A stretch of DNA of 16,899 nucleotides, taken from positions 8,896 to 25,794 of the forward strand of contig DLRR01000009.1 of assembly GCA_002500605.1 (NCBI GenBank), given 5' to 3'. The DNA is from Nitrospinaceae bacterium UBA7883 (GTDB lineage: Bacteria; Nitrospinota_A; UBA7883). Positions 8,619 through 15,708 of the stretch are shown here, piece by piece. A model generated the notes under the pieces. It was not told the origin of the DNA and did no database searches. It saw only the letters and a program-made list of their open reading frames with translations. The position numbers and the translations under genes are program-made. The first letter of the stretch is position 1. Each line of letters opens with the position of its first letter.

Positions 8619-8754
8619 GAAAAGGCAGTGATGTGTTTGATAACTGAATAAAGCATAAATTGATTTATTCAAATTGAATCTTAATCATACTGGTTTCTTG
8701 CCTGCACAACACTATACGAAGAAAAGACCATGTCGACAAAATGAACAATAAGGG

Positions 8755-10086
8755 CTAGTTTTTAAGATGCTCGTCGAGAGCCTTTTTTACATCATCTAAG
8801 TTTGCCGGTATGATCTTTGGCTCGTTAGCATGCTCGCTGATAATGTCGCGTAGATTGTTCTGATGATAATCTATTTTAAATTGTGAAAACTTTAATCCGT
8901 GAGCCGTAGAAATTACAACCACCTTATCAGATTTTTTGATTTCACCACGATCTACCATTTTAAATAATGCCGCAAGGGCCACTCCTGTATGTGGGCAGGT
9001 ATACATACCAGTCCTATCACCACGAGCACATGCCGCTGCTAGCTCTTGTTCGCTGGCCTGCTCTACAACACCATCAAATTTTTTCAGTATTGTGACCGCC
9101 TTCTTAAGTGATACTGGATCACCTATTTGAATAGCGCTTGCAAGTGTAGATTTGGCAGCGACGGGCTCAAAATCGTTCCAACCAGACTTATAGTGTTTGT
9201 ATAGTGGGTTGGCATTTTGTGCTTGTGCGCAGACTATTTTTGGGCGTTTAGAAATTATACCTACATGTTCCATTAGTAGAAAACCTTTGCCTATGGCAGA
9301 GATGTTTCCAAGGTTTCCACCCGGGATAACAATAACATCTGGTGCATTCCAATCAAATTGTTGGGCTATCTCAATGCTTACTGTTTTTTGTCCTTCTATG
9401 CGAAGGGAGTTTTTCGAGTTGGCCAGATATATAGTATTGTCGTTAGTTACCTCTTGAACAATTTTCATACAGCCGTCGAAATCCGTATCGAGAGCAAGAA
9501 CCAGTGAGCCATTGGAAATGGGTTGAATGAGTTGCTCGGGTGATATTTTGTTTCTTGGAAGGAATACTACAGAGTTTAATCCGGCAGCGGCGCAGTAAGC
9601 TGATAGCGCTGCTGATGTGTCTCCTGTGGAAGCGCATGCAACTGCCCGTATATCACCACCTTCAGCGATGATCTGCTTAACCATGGACACCAGTACGGTC
9701 ATTCCCAGGTCTTTGAATGACCCTGTATGGCTGTTTCCACAAAGTTTTATCCATAGATCGGGTACCCCAATCTCTTTTCCCAAGCGTTCTGCCCAAAAAA
9801 GGTTGGACTCTCCTTCAAACATGGATACTATGTTTTCGTTCTCTACCCTGGGCATTACCCATTCCTTCATCTTCCAAACACCTGAGCCGTAAGGCCACGA
9901 ATTTTTGCGTTTGCGTTCTTCAAATGTTCTAATCCATTGGTTGGCAGAAGTTTTTATTAGCTCGTCTCGATCATGGACTACCTGGAGAAGGGAACCACAT
10001 TCACGGCAGTTATAAATGACTTCCGTTAGGTCGTATTGGGCTTTACATTTTTCGTCGAAACACTCAAGCCAAGCACTGTAGCCCAT
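8755..10086 (-). CDS. thrC: Threonine synthase (PLP-dependent, zinc-ribbon N-terminus)
   Basis: This enzyme converts O-phospho-L-homoserine to L-threonine with pyridoxal phosphate, the last step of threonine synthesis. The PLP lysine is K125 in SHTGSFKDLGM. ASTGDTSAA and the glycine-rich PGGNLGNISAIGKG phosphate loop follow. The N-terminus carries four cysteines in a zinc-ribbon pattern (C9, C14, C27, C30), as in the longer threonine synthases. The 443-residue length suits that group. I start at the ATG at 10084-10086: an AGGG lies nine bases upstream. The longer frame begins at a TTG (10093-10095) that directly abuts the same AGGG and so lacks spacing. The gene has its own near-consensus promoter and diverges from priA. 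Another fold-II enzyme is conceivable, but threonine synthase fits best. Confidence 0.95.
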   Translation of the reverse strand: MGYSAWLECFDEKCKAQYDLTEVIYNCRECGSLLQVVHDRDELIKTSANQWIRTFEERKRKNSWPYGSGVWKMKEWVMPRVENENIVSMFEGESNLFWAERLGKEIGVPDLWIKLCGNSHTGSFKDLGMTVLVSMVKQIIAEGGDIRAVACASTGDTSAALSAYCAAAGLNSVVFLPRNKISPEQLIQPISNGSLVLALDTDFDGCMKIVQEVTNDNTIYLANSKNSLRIEGQKTVSIEIAQQFDWNAPDVIVIPGGNLGNISAIGKGFLLMEHVGIISKRPKIVCAQAQNANPLYKHYKSGWNDFEPVAAKSTLASAIQIGDPVSLKKAVTILKKFDGVVEQASEQELAAACARGDRTGMYTCPHTGVALAALFKMVDRGEIKKSDKVVVISTAHGLKFSQFKIDYHQNNLRDIISEHANEPKIIPANLDDVKKALDEHLKN

Positions 10087-10095
10087 ATTGGACAA

Positions 10096-10099
10096 CCCT
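10096..10099 (-). promoter_or_regulatory. Ribosome binding site deciding the thrC start
   Basis: Read on the minus strand, AGGG lies nine bases before the ATG at 10086 and immediately against the in-frame TTG at 10095. Only the ATG has workable spacing, so it decides the start. Confidence 0.6.
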
Positions 10100-10133
10100 A
10101 AATATTAAGATGTGAATTTACCAGATAGTTACG

Positions 10134-10168
10134 AAACCAGATTATATAACAATGCAGGCCTGTGTCAA
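10134..10168 (-). promoter_or_regulatory. Sigma70-type promoter for thrC
   Basis: On the minus strand a perfect TTGACA (10163-10168) and a perfect TATAAT (10141-10146) are separated by 16 bases. Transcription should start near 10134, giving a leader of about 48 bases before the thrC ATG. This is the closest match to consensus in the window. No leader peptide or attenuator is visible in such a short leader. Confidence 0.8.
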
Positions 10169-10212
10169 TTTGACTTGTATAGTTAATTATAGATATCTTT
10201 TCCATCCCCAGT

Positions 10213-10249
10213 TTAGCAATAGAATGTATATTAGAGTATAATCGTTAAG
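10213..10249 (+). promoter_or_regulatory. Promoter for priA
   Basis: A perfect TATAAT at 10237-10242 is preceded, 18 bases upstream, by TTAGCA (10213-10218), a 4 of 6 match to the -35 box. The start should fall near 10249, about 20 bases before the chosen priA ATG at 10270. It faces away from the thrC promoter; the two -35 boxes are about 45 bases apart. Confidence 0.6.
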
Positions 10250-10269
10250 TTAGGTTGGGCTACGTATTT

Positions 10270-12486
10270 ATGAATTTTGAATTCAAGCGACGGCGTTTTG
10301 CTAACGTAATAGCCCCACGTCCCCTGCGCTCCATATTTACCTACTCTATTCCTTTATCCATGATCGATATTGCCGTTCCAGGTAAAAGAGTTTTGGTACC
10401 ATTTGGGGCAAAAAAAGTCATAGGGCTTATAGCAGAGCTCTCTAATGTTGCAAATGTTAAAACAAAAGATATAGAACAGGTCTTAGATGAAGAGCCTGTT
10501 CTTCCTGATAAACTGCTTAAGTTAGCTCTTTGGATATCTAAGTATTATTTCTCTCCACCAGGAGATGTAATGCCCCTTGTTTTACCAAAAGATGACCTGA
10601 TCCTAGATACGGTTCTGAACATTACATCGGCTCGGCCCCTTAAAACCAGATCACCCATTGCTAAGGAAATTTACAAAGGCTTGCAGATCAAGGGCGGATC
10701 GCGCAAGTTGTCCCTACTAGCATCTGACCTGAGTTTGGCACCAACGGAAGTTAAAAAGGTTTTGGCTAATAGAGCTCTCAAAGGGTTTGTTGAAGAGGTA
10801 CAAACAGGTCGCTTTAGGCGTAGGAAAACAGTAATGTCTGATAACTCAGTAAAACAAGATGCGATTCCTGCAAAACTAACACCTGAGCAAGGTACTATAG
10901 CTAGGGAAGTTGGAGATTATATTGGTTCTGGTAGATTCCAGACATTTTTGTTGAAAGGTGTCACTGGCTCTGGGAAAACAGAAATATACGCTGATCTTGC
11001 AAGACGCGCCCTTGAGCATGGCCGGTCTACGCTTGCGTTGGCACCGGAAATCGAATTGGCTATTTTAATTGCACGCCGTTTGAGTAAAAGGCTTGGGGTT
11101 GAGGTTTTTCTTTTACATTCCGGTATGACTCCTGCTCAACGATCAATCGTATGGGACAATATTCGCCAAGGAGACCCTTGTATTGTTGTTGGAGCGCGGT
11201 CAGCTGTTTTTGCTCCAATCAAGAACCTTGGCATTGTGATTGTTGATGAGGAGCACGACGCATCTTATAAGGAAAGTGAGTCACCCCGTTACAACGGGCG
11301 TGATGTTGCTATAAAACGAGGCTCTGTAGAAAAAGTTCCAGTACTGCTAGGTTCTGCTACTCCTTCTCTGGAAAGTTATTACAATGCGACCACGGGCAAA
11401 TATAGGTTATTAGAGATGGTTTCAAGACTAGATGGTAAAAACTTACCCAAAATAACAGTGTGTTTGCCAGACCCCGAAATCTTGATTAGTAATGGATTGC
11501 AAAAGGAGGTCCAAAAAAGACTGAAATCGCAAGAACAGTCATTGCTGTTCTTAAACCGAAGGGGGTCAGCGCGATTTGTATTATGCCGTAGATGTGGATT
11601 TGTTTTTAAATGTCCTAACTGTTCTGTAAGCCTAGTAAGCCATAAGCTGCCAACTAGGTTGATTTGTCACATATGCGACTATAGCCAGAAAGCTATAGAT
11701 GAGTGCCCTGAATGCCATTGCAAAGATATGCTAGAAGGGGGATTTGGTACTCAGAGGCTAGAACGAGAACTTACGGAATTATTTCCAAACTCCCGTATTG
11801 CTAGGATGGATAGAGATACAACGTCTAAAAGAGGGTCTTCGTCAAAAATCCTTGCCGCTTTGTCGTCAGGCAAAATCGATATATTAGTCGGAACCCAAAT
11901 GATCACAAAAGGCCACGATTATCCCAATATCACCTTGGTTGGGATCTTATCTGTGGAGGATGAACTATATATGCCAGATTTTAGATCTTCAGAGAGGACA
12001 TTTCAGCAGATTATACAGGCGGCTGGCCGATCTGGAAGAGGCGACAACCCAGGTAAAGTAATACTGCAGACTATTAGTGGTGCTAACCACTCCGTGAGTG
12101 CTGCTATAGAAGGTGATTACACGAGATTTTATAAAGAGGAACTCAGGCTAAGGAAAGAGGCAGGGTATCCGCCTTTTTTACGGTTAGCAAGAGTAACCAT
12201 AGAAAGTGGGTCAAAACAAGCTGGTGAAATGTTTATTGAAAGGCTTAGCAGGGCAATATACAGTCTATCAAAAAAGGAAGACCATATATCGATCCTTGGT
12301 CCTTCAGAAGCGGTAATATTTAAAGCAAAAAATAGATGGCGTTGGAAGGTGCTTTTGAAGTCTGAGTCTACAGTAAAACTTGGTGTGAGTTTAAGTGGCT
12401 TTATAGAGATGCTTGATGGTCTTAAAATAGACAACGGAGGACGCGTGCGGTTGGTTATTGACGTTGACCCAATAGACATAATGTGA
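10270..12486 (+). CDS. priA: Primosomal protein N' (replication restart helicase PriA)
   Basis: PriA is a 3'-to-5' superfamily 2 DNA helicase that recognises stalled forks and reloads the replisome. The N-terminal DNA-binding domain is recognised by RSIFTYSIP and KRVLVPFG. Helicase lobe 1 has Walker A GVTGSGKT (residues 230-237) and DEEH (326-329). An embedded zinc domain has cysteines at 439, 442, 448, 451, 466, 469, 479 and 482. Lobe 2 follows, with GTQRLERELTELFP and GTQMITKGHDYPN, then QAAGRSGRG. At 738 residues it matches the usual length. I start at ATG 10270, giving MNFEFKRRRFANVIA; the longer frame from TTG 10255 adds only five residues. The Shine-Dalgarno is weak (TTGGG at 10255-10259). 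The gene has its own promoter and precedes the str operon by 165 bases. Confidence 0.98.
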   Translation: MNFEFKRRRFANVIAPRPLRSIFTYSIPLSMIDIAVPGKRVLVPFGAKKVIGLIAELSNVANVKTKDIEQVLDEEPVLPDKLLKLALWISKYYFSPPGDVMPLVLPKDDLILDTVLNITSARPLKTRSPIAKEIYKGLQIKGGSRKLSLLASDLSLAPTEVKKVLANRALKGFVEEVQTGRFRRRKTVMSDNSVKQDAIPAKLTPEQGTIAREVGDYIGSGRFQTFLLKGVTGSGKTEIYADLARRALEHGRSTLALAPEIELAILIARRLSKRLGVEVFLLHSGMTPAQRSIVWDNIRQGDPCIVVGARSAVFAPIKNLGIVIVDEEHDASYKESESPRYNGRDVAIKRGSVEKVPVLLGSATPSLESYYNATTGKYRLLEMVSRLDGKNLPKITVCLPDPEILISNGLQKEVQKRLKSQEQSLLFLNRRGSARFVLCRRCGFVFKCPNCSVSLVSHKLPTRLICHICDYSQKAIDECPECHCKDMLEGGFGTQRLERELTELFPNSRIARMDRDTTSKRGSSSKILAALSSGKIDILVGTQMITKGHDYPNITLVGILSVEDELYMPDFRSSERTFQQIIQAAGRSGRGDNPGKVILQTISGANHSVSAAIEGDYTRFYKEELRLRKEAGYPPFLRLARVTIESGSKQAGEMFIERLSRAIYSLSKKEDHISILGPSEAVIFKAKNRWRWKVLLKSESTVKLGVSLSGFIEMLDGLKIDNGGRVRLVIDVDPIDIM

Positions 12487-12535
12487 GCAAGTTAAATTAA
12501 ATGCAGTGCTTTTATATATAAGCTGATAAAAACAT

Positions 12536-12571
12536 TTGACAGTTAATACTGCTTAATCTAGACTATCCCCT
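12536..12571 (+). promoter_or_regulatory. Promoter of the str operon (rpsL-rpsG-fusA-tuf)
   Basis: A perfect TTGACA at 12536-12541 is followed after 17 bases by TAGACT (12559-12564), 4 of 6 to the -10 consensus. An AT-rich tract (12511-12535) lies directly upstream and could act as an UP element, as at strong ribosomal promoters. The expected start is near 12571, giving a leader of about 80 bases before the rpsL TTG. A separate promoter is needed here because rpoC lies more than 9 kb away. Confidence 0.65.
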
Positions 12572-12639
12572 TCCTTATATCAGAAGTGAATGGGCATTCT
12601 CCCATTATTGTCAATTGGTGGCATTTCAAGCTTTTATTT

Positions 12640-12643
12640 GGAG
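12640..12643 (+). promoter_or_regulatory. Shine-Dalgarno deciding the TTG start of rpsL
   Basis: GGAG lies eight bases before the TTG at 12652-12654. The upstream in-frame ATG (12586) has no comparable site, and starting there would prepend 22 residues foreign to S12. Confidence 0.8.
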
Positions 12644-12651
12644 ATATTATT

Positions 12652-13029
12652 TTGCCTACTATCAATCAGTTGGTTAGGAAGGGAAGGAAGAAGGTCGAGA
12701 AGAAGACCAAGAGTCCTGCACTGGCCGGGTGTCCGCAGAGACGCGGTGTTTGTGTGAGGGTTTACACTTCAACACCTAAAAAGCCGAACTCTGCCCTTCG
12801 TAAAGTAGCCCGCGTTAGACTTACCAATGGGCATGAAGTCACAACGTATATACCTGGTACTGGCCACAACTTGCAAGAGCACGCGATAGTTCTGATACGA
12901 GGAGGAAGAGTCAAAGATCTTCCTGGTGTTCGTTACCATGTGGTTCGAGGCACCTTGGACACTTTAGGCGTGGATGGACGTCTTCAGTCCCGCTCCAAAT
13001 ATGGTTCAAAAAAACCGAAAGCAAAATAA
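12652..13029 (+). CDS. rpsL: 30S ribosomal protein S12, TTG start
   Basis: S12 sits at the decoding centre of the 30S subunit and influences translational accuracy. The family start is MPTINQLVRKGR, and here PTINQLVRKGR is preceded by a TTG codon with GGAG eight bases upstream, so TTG is the start. The product is 125 residues, the normal size. The frame remains open upstream to an ATG at 12586, but those 22 extra residues are hydrophobic, tryptophan-containing and unlike S12. K43 in TPKKPNSALRK and K88 in GRVKDLPGV are the sensitive-type residues at the known streptomycin positions. D89 is the aspartate that is methylthiolated in E. coli. It is the first gene of the str operon, 21 bases before rpsG. 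Confidence 0.97.
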   Translation: MPTINQLVRKGRKKVEKKTKSPALAGCPQRRGVCVRVYTSTPKKPNSALRKVARVRLTNGHEVTTYIPGTGHNLQEHAIVLIRGGRVKDLPGVRYHVVRGTLDTLGVDGRLQSRSKYGSKKPKAK

Positions 13030-13036
13030 AGCTAAC

Positions 13037-13042
13037 AAGGAG
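13037..13042 (+). promoter_or_regulatory. Ribosome binding site of rpsG
   Basis: AAGGAG lies eight bases before the rpsG ATG, the strongest Shine-Dalgarno in the window. The rpsL-rpsG gap is only 21 bases, so there is no room for the extended S7 autoregulatory RNA found between these genes in E. coli. Confidence 0.8.
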
Positions 13043-13050
13043 CACTTTAG

Positions 13051-13524
13051 ATGCCTAGACGACGCGTAGTGACAACAAGTAGCAGGGTGCCAAGAGGCCC
13101 AGAATATGATGAATTTTTAGTCAAACGATTCATCAACATAGTCATGAAAGATGGAAAGAAAAACCTTGCTGAGAGGATTTTTAACCGAACGCTTGACCTA
13201 ATTTCTGAAAAAGTGGATCAACCTCCCGTAGAAATATTCAAGCAAGCCATTGAAAATATAAAACCATCCGTTGAGGTTAAGTCACGTCGCGTAGGGGGGT
13301 CAACGTATCAGGTTCCTGTAGAGGTGAGACCAGAGCGCAGGCTAGCACTTTCTATTAGGTGGTTGGTAGATTCCTCACGAAGTCGCACCGAACGTGGATA
13401 TCCAAACCGATTAGCGGGTGAACTGATCGATGCAGCCAATAACACGGGTACCGCTTGGAAGAAAAAAGAAGATACTCACAAGATGGCTGACGCTAATAAG
13501 GCCTTTTCTCACTACAAGTGGTAA
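13051..13524 (+). CDS. rpsG: 30S ribosomal protein S7
   Basis: S7 is a primary 16S rRNA binder that nucleates assembly of the 30S head and lies at the E site and mRNA exit. The 157-residue length is standard. The start MPRRRVV is followed by the family core DEFLVKRFINIVMKDGKK, the beta-ribbon segment GGSTYQVPVEVRPERR, and the C-terminal WKKKEDTHKMADANKAFSHYKW region. The ATG has an excellent AAGGAG eight bases upstream. It lies between rpsL and fusA in the usual str order, 22 bases before fusA. No irregularity is seen. Confidence 0.99.
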   Translation: MPRRRVVTTSSRVPRGPEYDEFLVKRFINIVMKDGKKNLAERIFNRTLDLISEKVDQPPVEIFKQAIENIKPSVEVKSRRVGGSTYQVPVEVRPERRLALSIRWLVDSSRSRTERGYPNRLAGELIDAANNTGTAWKKKEDTHKMADANKAFSHYKW

Positions 13525-13546
13525 TAACTTTTACAGGTAAAGGGCA

Positions 13547-15652
13547 GTGGTCATCAATAAAACCTTAGACAAAATCCGCAATATCGGCATCGTTGCCCAC
13601 ATTGACGCTGGAAAGACAACAACAACTGAAAGGATTTTGTTTTACACGGGCATAACACACAAAATAGGCGAAGTTCATGAAGGAACAGCAGTAATGGACT
13701 ACATGGTTCAAGAGCAGGAACGTGGGATAACGATTACATCTGCAGCCACAACATGCGATTGGAACCAGAATATCATAAGTATAATAGACACACCTGGCCA
13801 TGTTGATTTTACTGTCGAAGTTGAGAGGTCTCTTCGTGTGTTAGATGGAGCTGTAGGTGTTTTTTGTGCGGTGGGTGGTGTTGAACCACAGTCAGAGACG
13901 GTTTGGCGTCAAGCGGATAAATATAAAGTCCCACGGATTGCTTTTGTCAACAAGATGGATCGTGTTGGTTCTGACTTCTTTGAGGTGTTAAGTCAGATCA
14001 GGGAACGGCTTGGGCATAATGCCGTTACCCTTCATATCCCAATTGGCTCAGAGGATCTTTTTACAGGCTTTGTAGATTTAGTGACAATGAAGGCGGTTAC
14101 ATATATGCCGGATGATAAACTTGGCTCCACATTCAAATCAGAAGACATCCCAGCTAATTTAAAAGACATTGCCGAGGAGTACAGAGGAAAACTGATGGAG
14201 GCCATTTCCGATCTTGATGAGGAGGTTATGGAGTCCTACTTGGATGGAAAAGACATTTCGATAGAAAAAATCAAATCGACTATTCGCAAAGGAACAACAT
14301 CGCTTAGACTGGTACCAGTGCTTTGTGGCTCTGCCTTTAAAAATAAAGGTATACAGGCTCTACTTGACGCCGTTGTCGATTTTATGCCTTCTCCCGTTGA
14401 TGTTGAAGCGGTGCAAGGAACTGACCCTGATACAGGAGAGCCAGATGAAAGGAAGCCTTCTGACGACGAGCCGTTTTCTGCATTGGCTTTTAAAATAATC
14501 ATCGATCCTTTTGTTGGCCAATTGGCTTTTTTAAGAGTGTACTCAGGTTTGCTCAAAAATGGAGCATCAGTTTTGAACGCTACAAGAGATAAAAAGGAGA
14601 GGATTGGTCGGATTTTAAAAATGCACGCTGACAATCGAGAAGATGTTAAAGAGCTGCGTACTGGTGATATCGTGGCAGCTGTCGGTTTAAAAAATACATA
14701 TACAGGCGACACTCTTACGGTAAGCAGTAATAAAATCCTCCTTGAATCAATGGAATTCCCTGCGCCTGTTATCCAAGTAGCTATAGAGCCCGCGACTAAG
14801 GCGGAGCGCGACAAGCTTTCTGAAGCTCTAGCAAAGCTGTCCAAAGAGGATCCAACATTTAAGGTTAAAACAGATCATGAAACTGGCCAAACGCTAATCT
14901 CAGGAATGGGGGAATTGCATCTAGAGATTATTGTTGATAGGCTCAAGCGAGAGTTCAAGATTGAAGCACATGTATCCAAGCCTATGGTGGCATACCGTGA
15001 GACAATTCGTAAAAAAGTTAATACTGAGGGACGCTTCGTTCGTCAGTCTGGTGGCAGAGGACAGTTCGGCCACGTTTGGCTAGAGATTGAGCCGAACGAA
15101 TTAGGCGGTGGATTTGTTTTTGATAACTCAATTGTTGGTGGATCCATACCAAGAGAATTTATCCCAGCTGTACAAAAGGGCGTGGAAGATGCAATGTCTG
15201 CTGGTGTGGTAGCAGGCTACCAAATGGTTGATGTGAAAGTGAGGCTTTACGATGGTTCTTATCACGATGTGGACTCTTCAGAAATAGCCTTTCAGATAGC
15301 CGGGTCTATTGCCTTTAAAGATGGAGCCAAAAAGGCGGGGGCTGTCTTGCTTGAGCCAATAATGGCAATTGAAGTGGTTACTCCTGAAAATTATATGGGT
15401 GATGTTATGGGCGACTTAACCTCACGTCGTGGAAAAGTCCAGGAGATGTCGGAGAGAATTAATGCTAAGATCATCAATGCTTTGGCACCATTAGCCACAA
15501 TGTTTGGTTATGCTACTGATCTCCGGTCTATGTCACAAGGTCGCGCATCGTATACAATGCAGTTTAGTCATTATGAACAGGTTCCAAAGTCTGTTGCTGA
15601 AGAGGTGGTTGCAAAAAATACCGGTAAGACGACAGAGAAGGTAGCTTCATAG
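13547..15652 (+). CDS. fusA: Elongation factor G (EF-G), GTG start
   Basis: EF-G is the GTPase that drives ribosomal translocation and, with RRF, subunit recycling. The GTPase motifs are AHIDAGKT (17-24), RGITITSA (59-66), DTPGH (81-85, catalytic-loop H85), NKMD (135-138) and a GSAF motif near residue 260. The 701-residue length and full domain order fit the canonical EF-G. Position in the str operon supports the main copy rather than a paralogue. The start is GTG at 13547, which yields MVINKTLDKIRNIG, colinear with other EF-G N-termini; no ATG is available in frame nearby. CAGG at 13534-13537 is nine bases upstream, whereas AAAGGG at 13539-13544 is only two bases away and too close. Confidence 0.99.
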   Translation: MVINKTLDKIRNIGIVAHIDAGKTTTTERILFYTGITHKIGEVHEGTAVMDYMVQEQERGITITSAATTCDWNQNIISIIDTPGHVDFTVEVERSLRVLDGAVGVFCAVGGVEPQSETVWRQADKYKVPRIAFVNKMDRVGSDFFEVLSQIRERLGHNAVTLHIPIGSEDLFTGFVDLVTMKAVTYMPDDKLGSTFKSEDIPANLKDIAEEYRGKLMEAISDLDEEVMESYLDGKDISIEKIKSTIRKGTTSLRLVPVLCGSAFKNKGIQALLDAVVDFMPSPVDVEAVQGTDPDTGEPDERKPSDDEPFSALAFKIIIDPFVGQLAFLRVYSGLLKNGASVLNATRDKKERIGRILKMHADNREDVKELRTGDIVAAVGLKNTYTGDTLTVSSNKILLESMEFPAPVIQVAIEPATKAERDKLSEALAKLSKEDPTFKVKTDHETGQTLISGMGELHLEIIVDRLKREFKIEAHVSKPMVAYRETIRKKVNTEGRFVRQSGGRGQFGHVWLEIEPNELGGGFVFDNSIVGGSIPREFIPAVQKGVEDAMSAGVVAGYQMVDVKVRLYDGSYHDVDSSEIAFQIAGSIAFKDGAKKAGAVLLEPIMAIEVVTPENYMGDVMGDLTSRRGKVQEMSERINAKIINALAPLATMFGYATDLRSMSQGRASYTMQFSHYEQVPKSVAEEVVAKNTGKTTEKVAS

Positions 15653-15681
15653 TGAAAGATGATAATTTTATACTATTAGAT
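15646..15681 (+). promoter_or_regulatory. Possible internal promoter for tuf
   Basis: TTCATA (15646-15651, 4 of 6) and TATACT (15669-15674, 5 of 6) are 17 bases apart, overlapping the fusA stop and the 56-base fusA-tuf gap. It could give extra tuf transcription beyond the operon promoter, as EF-Tu is needed in excess of EF-G. The match is moderate and could be chance in AT-rich DNA. Confidence 0.35.
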
Positions 15682-15708
15682 ATTTAGGGTAAATCTACAG
15701 GAAATGCC

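Larger units (their letters stand above)
8486..8754. other. Non-coding gap between thrC and hisB: leader and promoter region of the hisB cluster
   Basis: This 269-base AT-rich stretch lies downstream of thrC and upstream of hisB, both on the minus strand. It contains no convincing gene. On the minus strand a TATGAT box (8684-8689) could be a -10, but no good -35 accompanies it, so the promoter is unresolved. The visible structure is a hairpin at 8601-8618, a TGGTTTA direct repeat (8586-8602) and a GAATAAA/TTTATTC inverted repeat (8646-8670). Short minus-strand frames exist but none has a run of histidine codons, so a classical his attenuator is not supported. Confidence 0.5.

Noticed and set aside
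8528..8690. Histidine attenuator leader peptide upstream of hisB
   Set aside because: Minus-strand short frames in this region contain at most isolated histidine codons, and no terminator/antiterminator pair was found.
12129..12479. 116-codon minus-strand frame antisense to the 3' end of priA
   Set aside because: It is fully covered by conserved PriA sequence and has no motif or independent promoter.
12508..12523. GCTT/AAGC inverted repeat after priA as a terminator
   Set aside because: The stem is four pairs followed by a mismatch, is AT-rich and has no T-run after it, so it is too weak to call.
14236..14844. 202-codon open frame on the minus strand inside fusA
   Set aside because: It lies wholly inside the conserved EF-G coding sequence, is low-complexity and serine-rich in translation, and shows no recognisable motif. 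It is a shadow frame.
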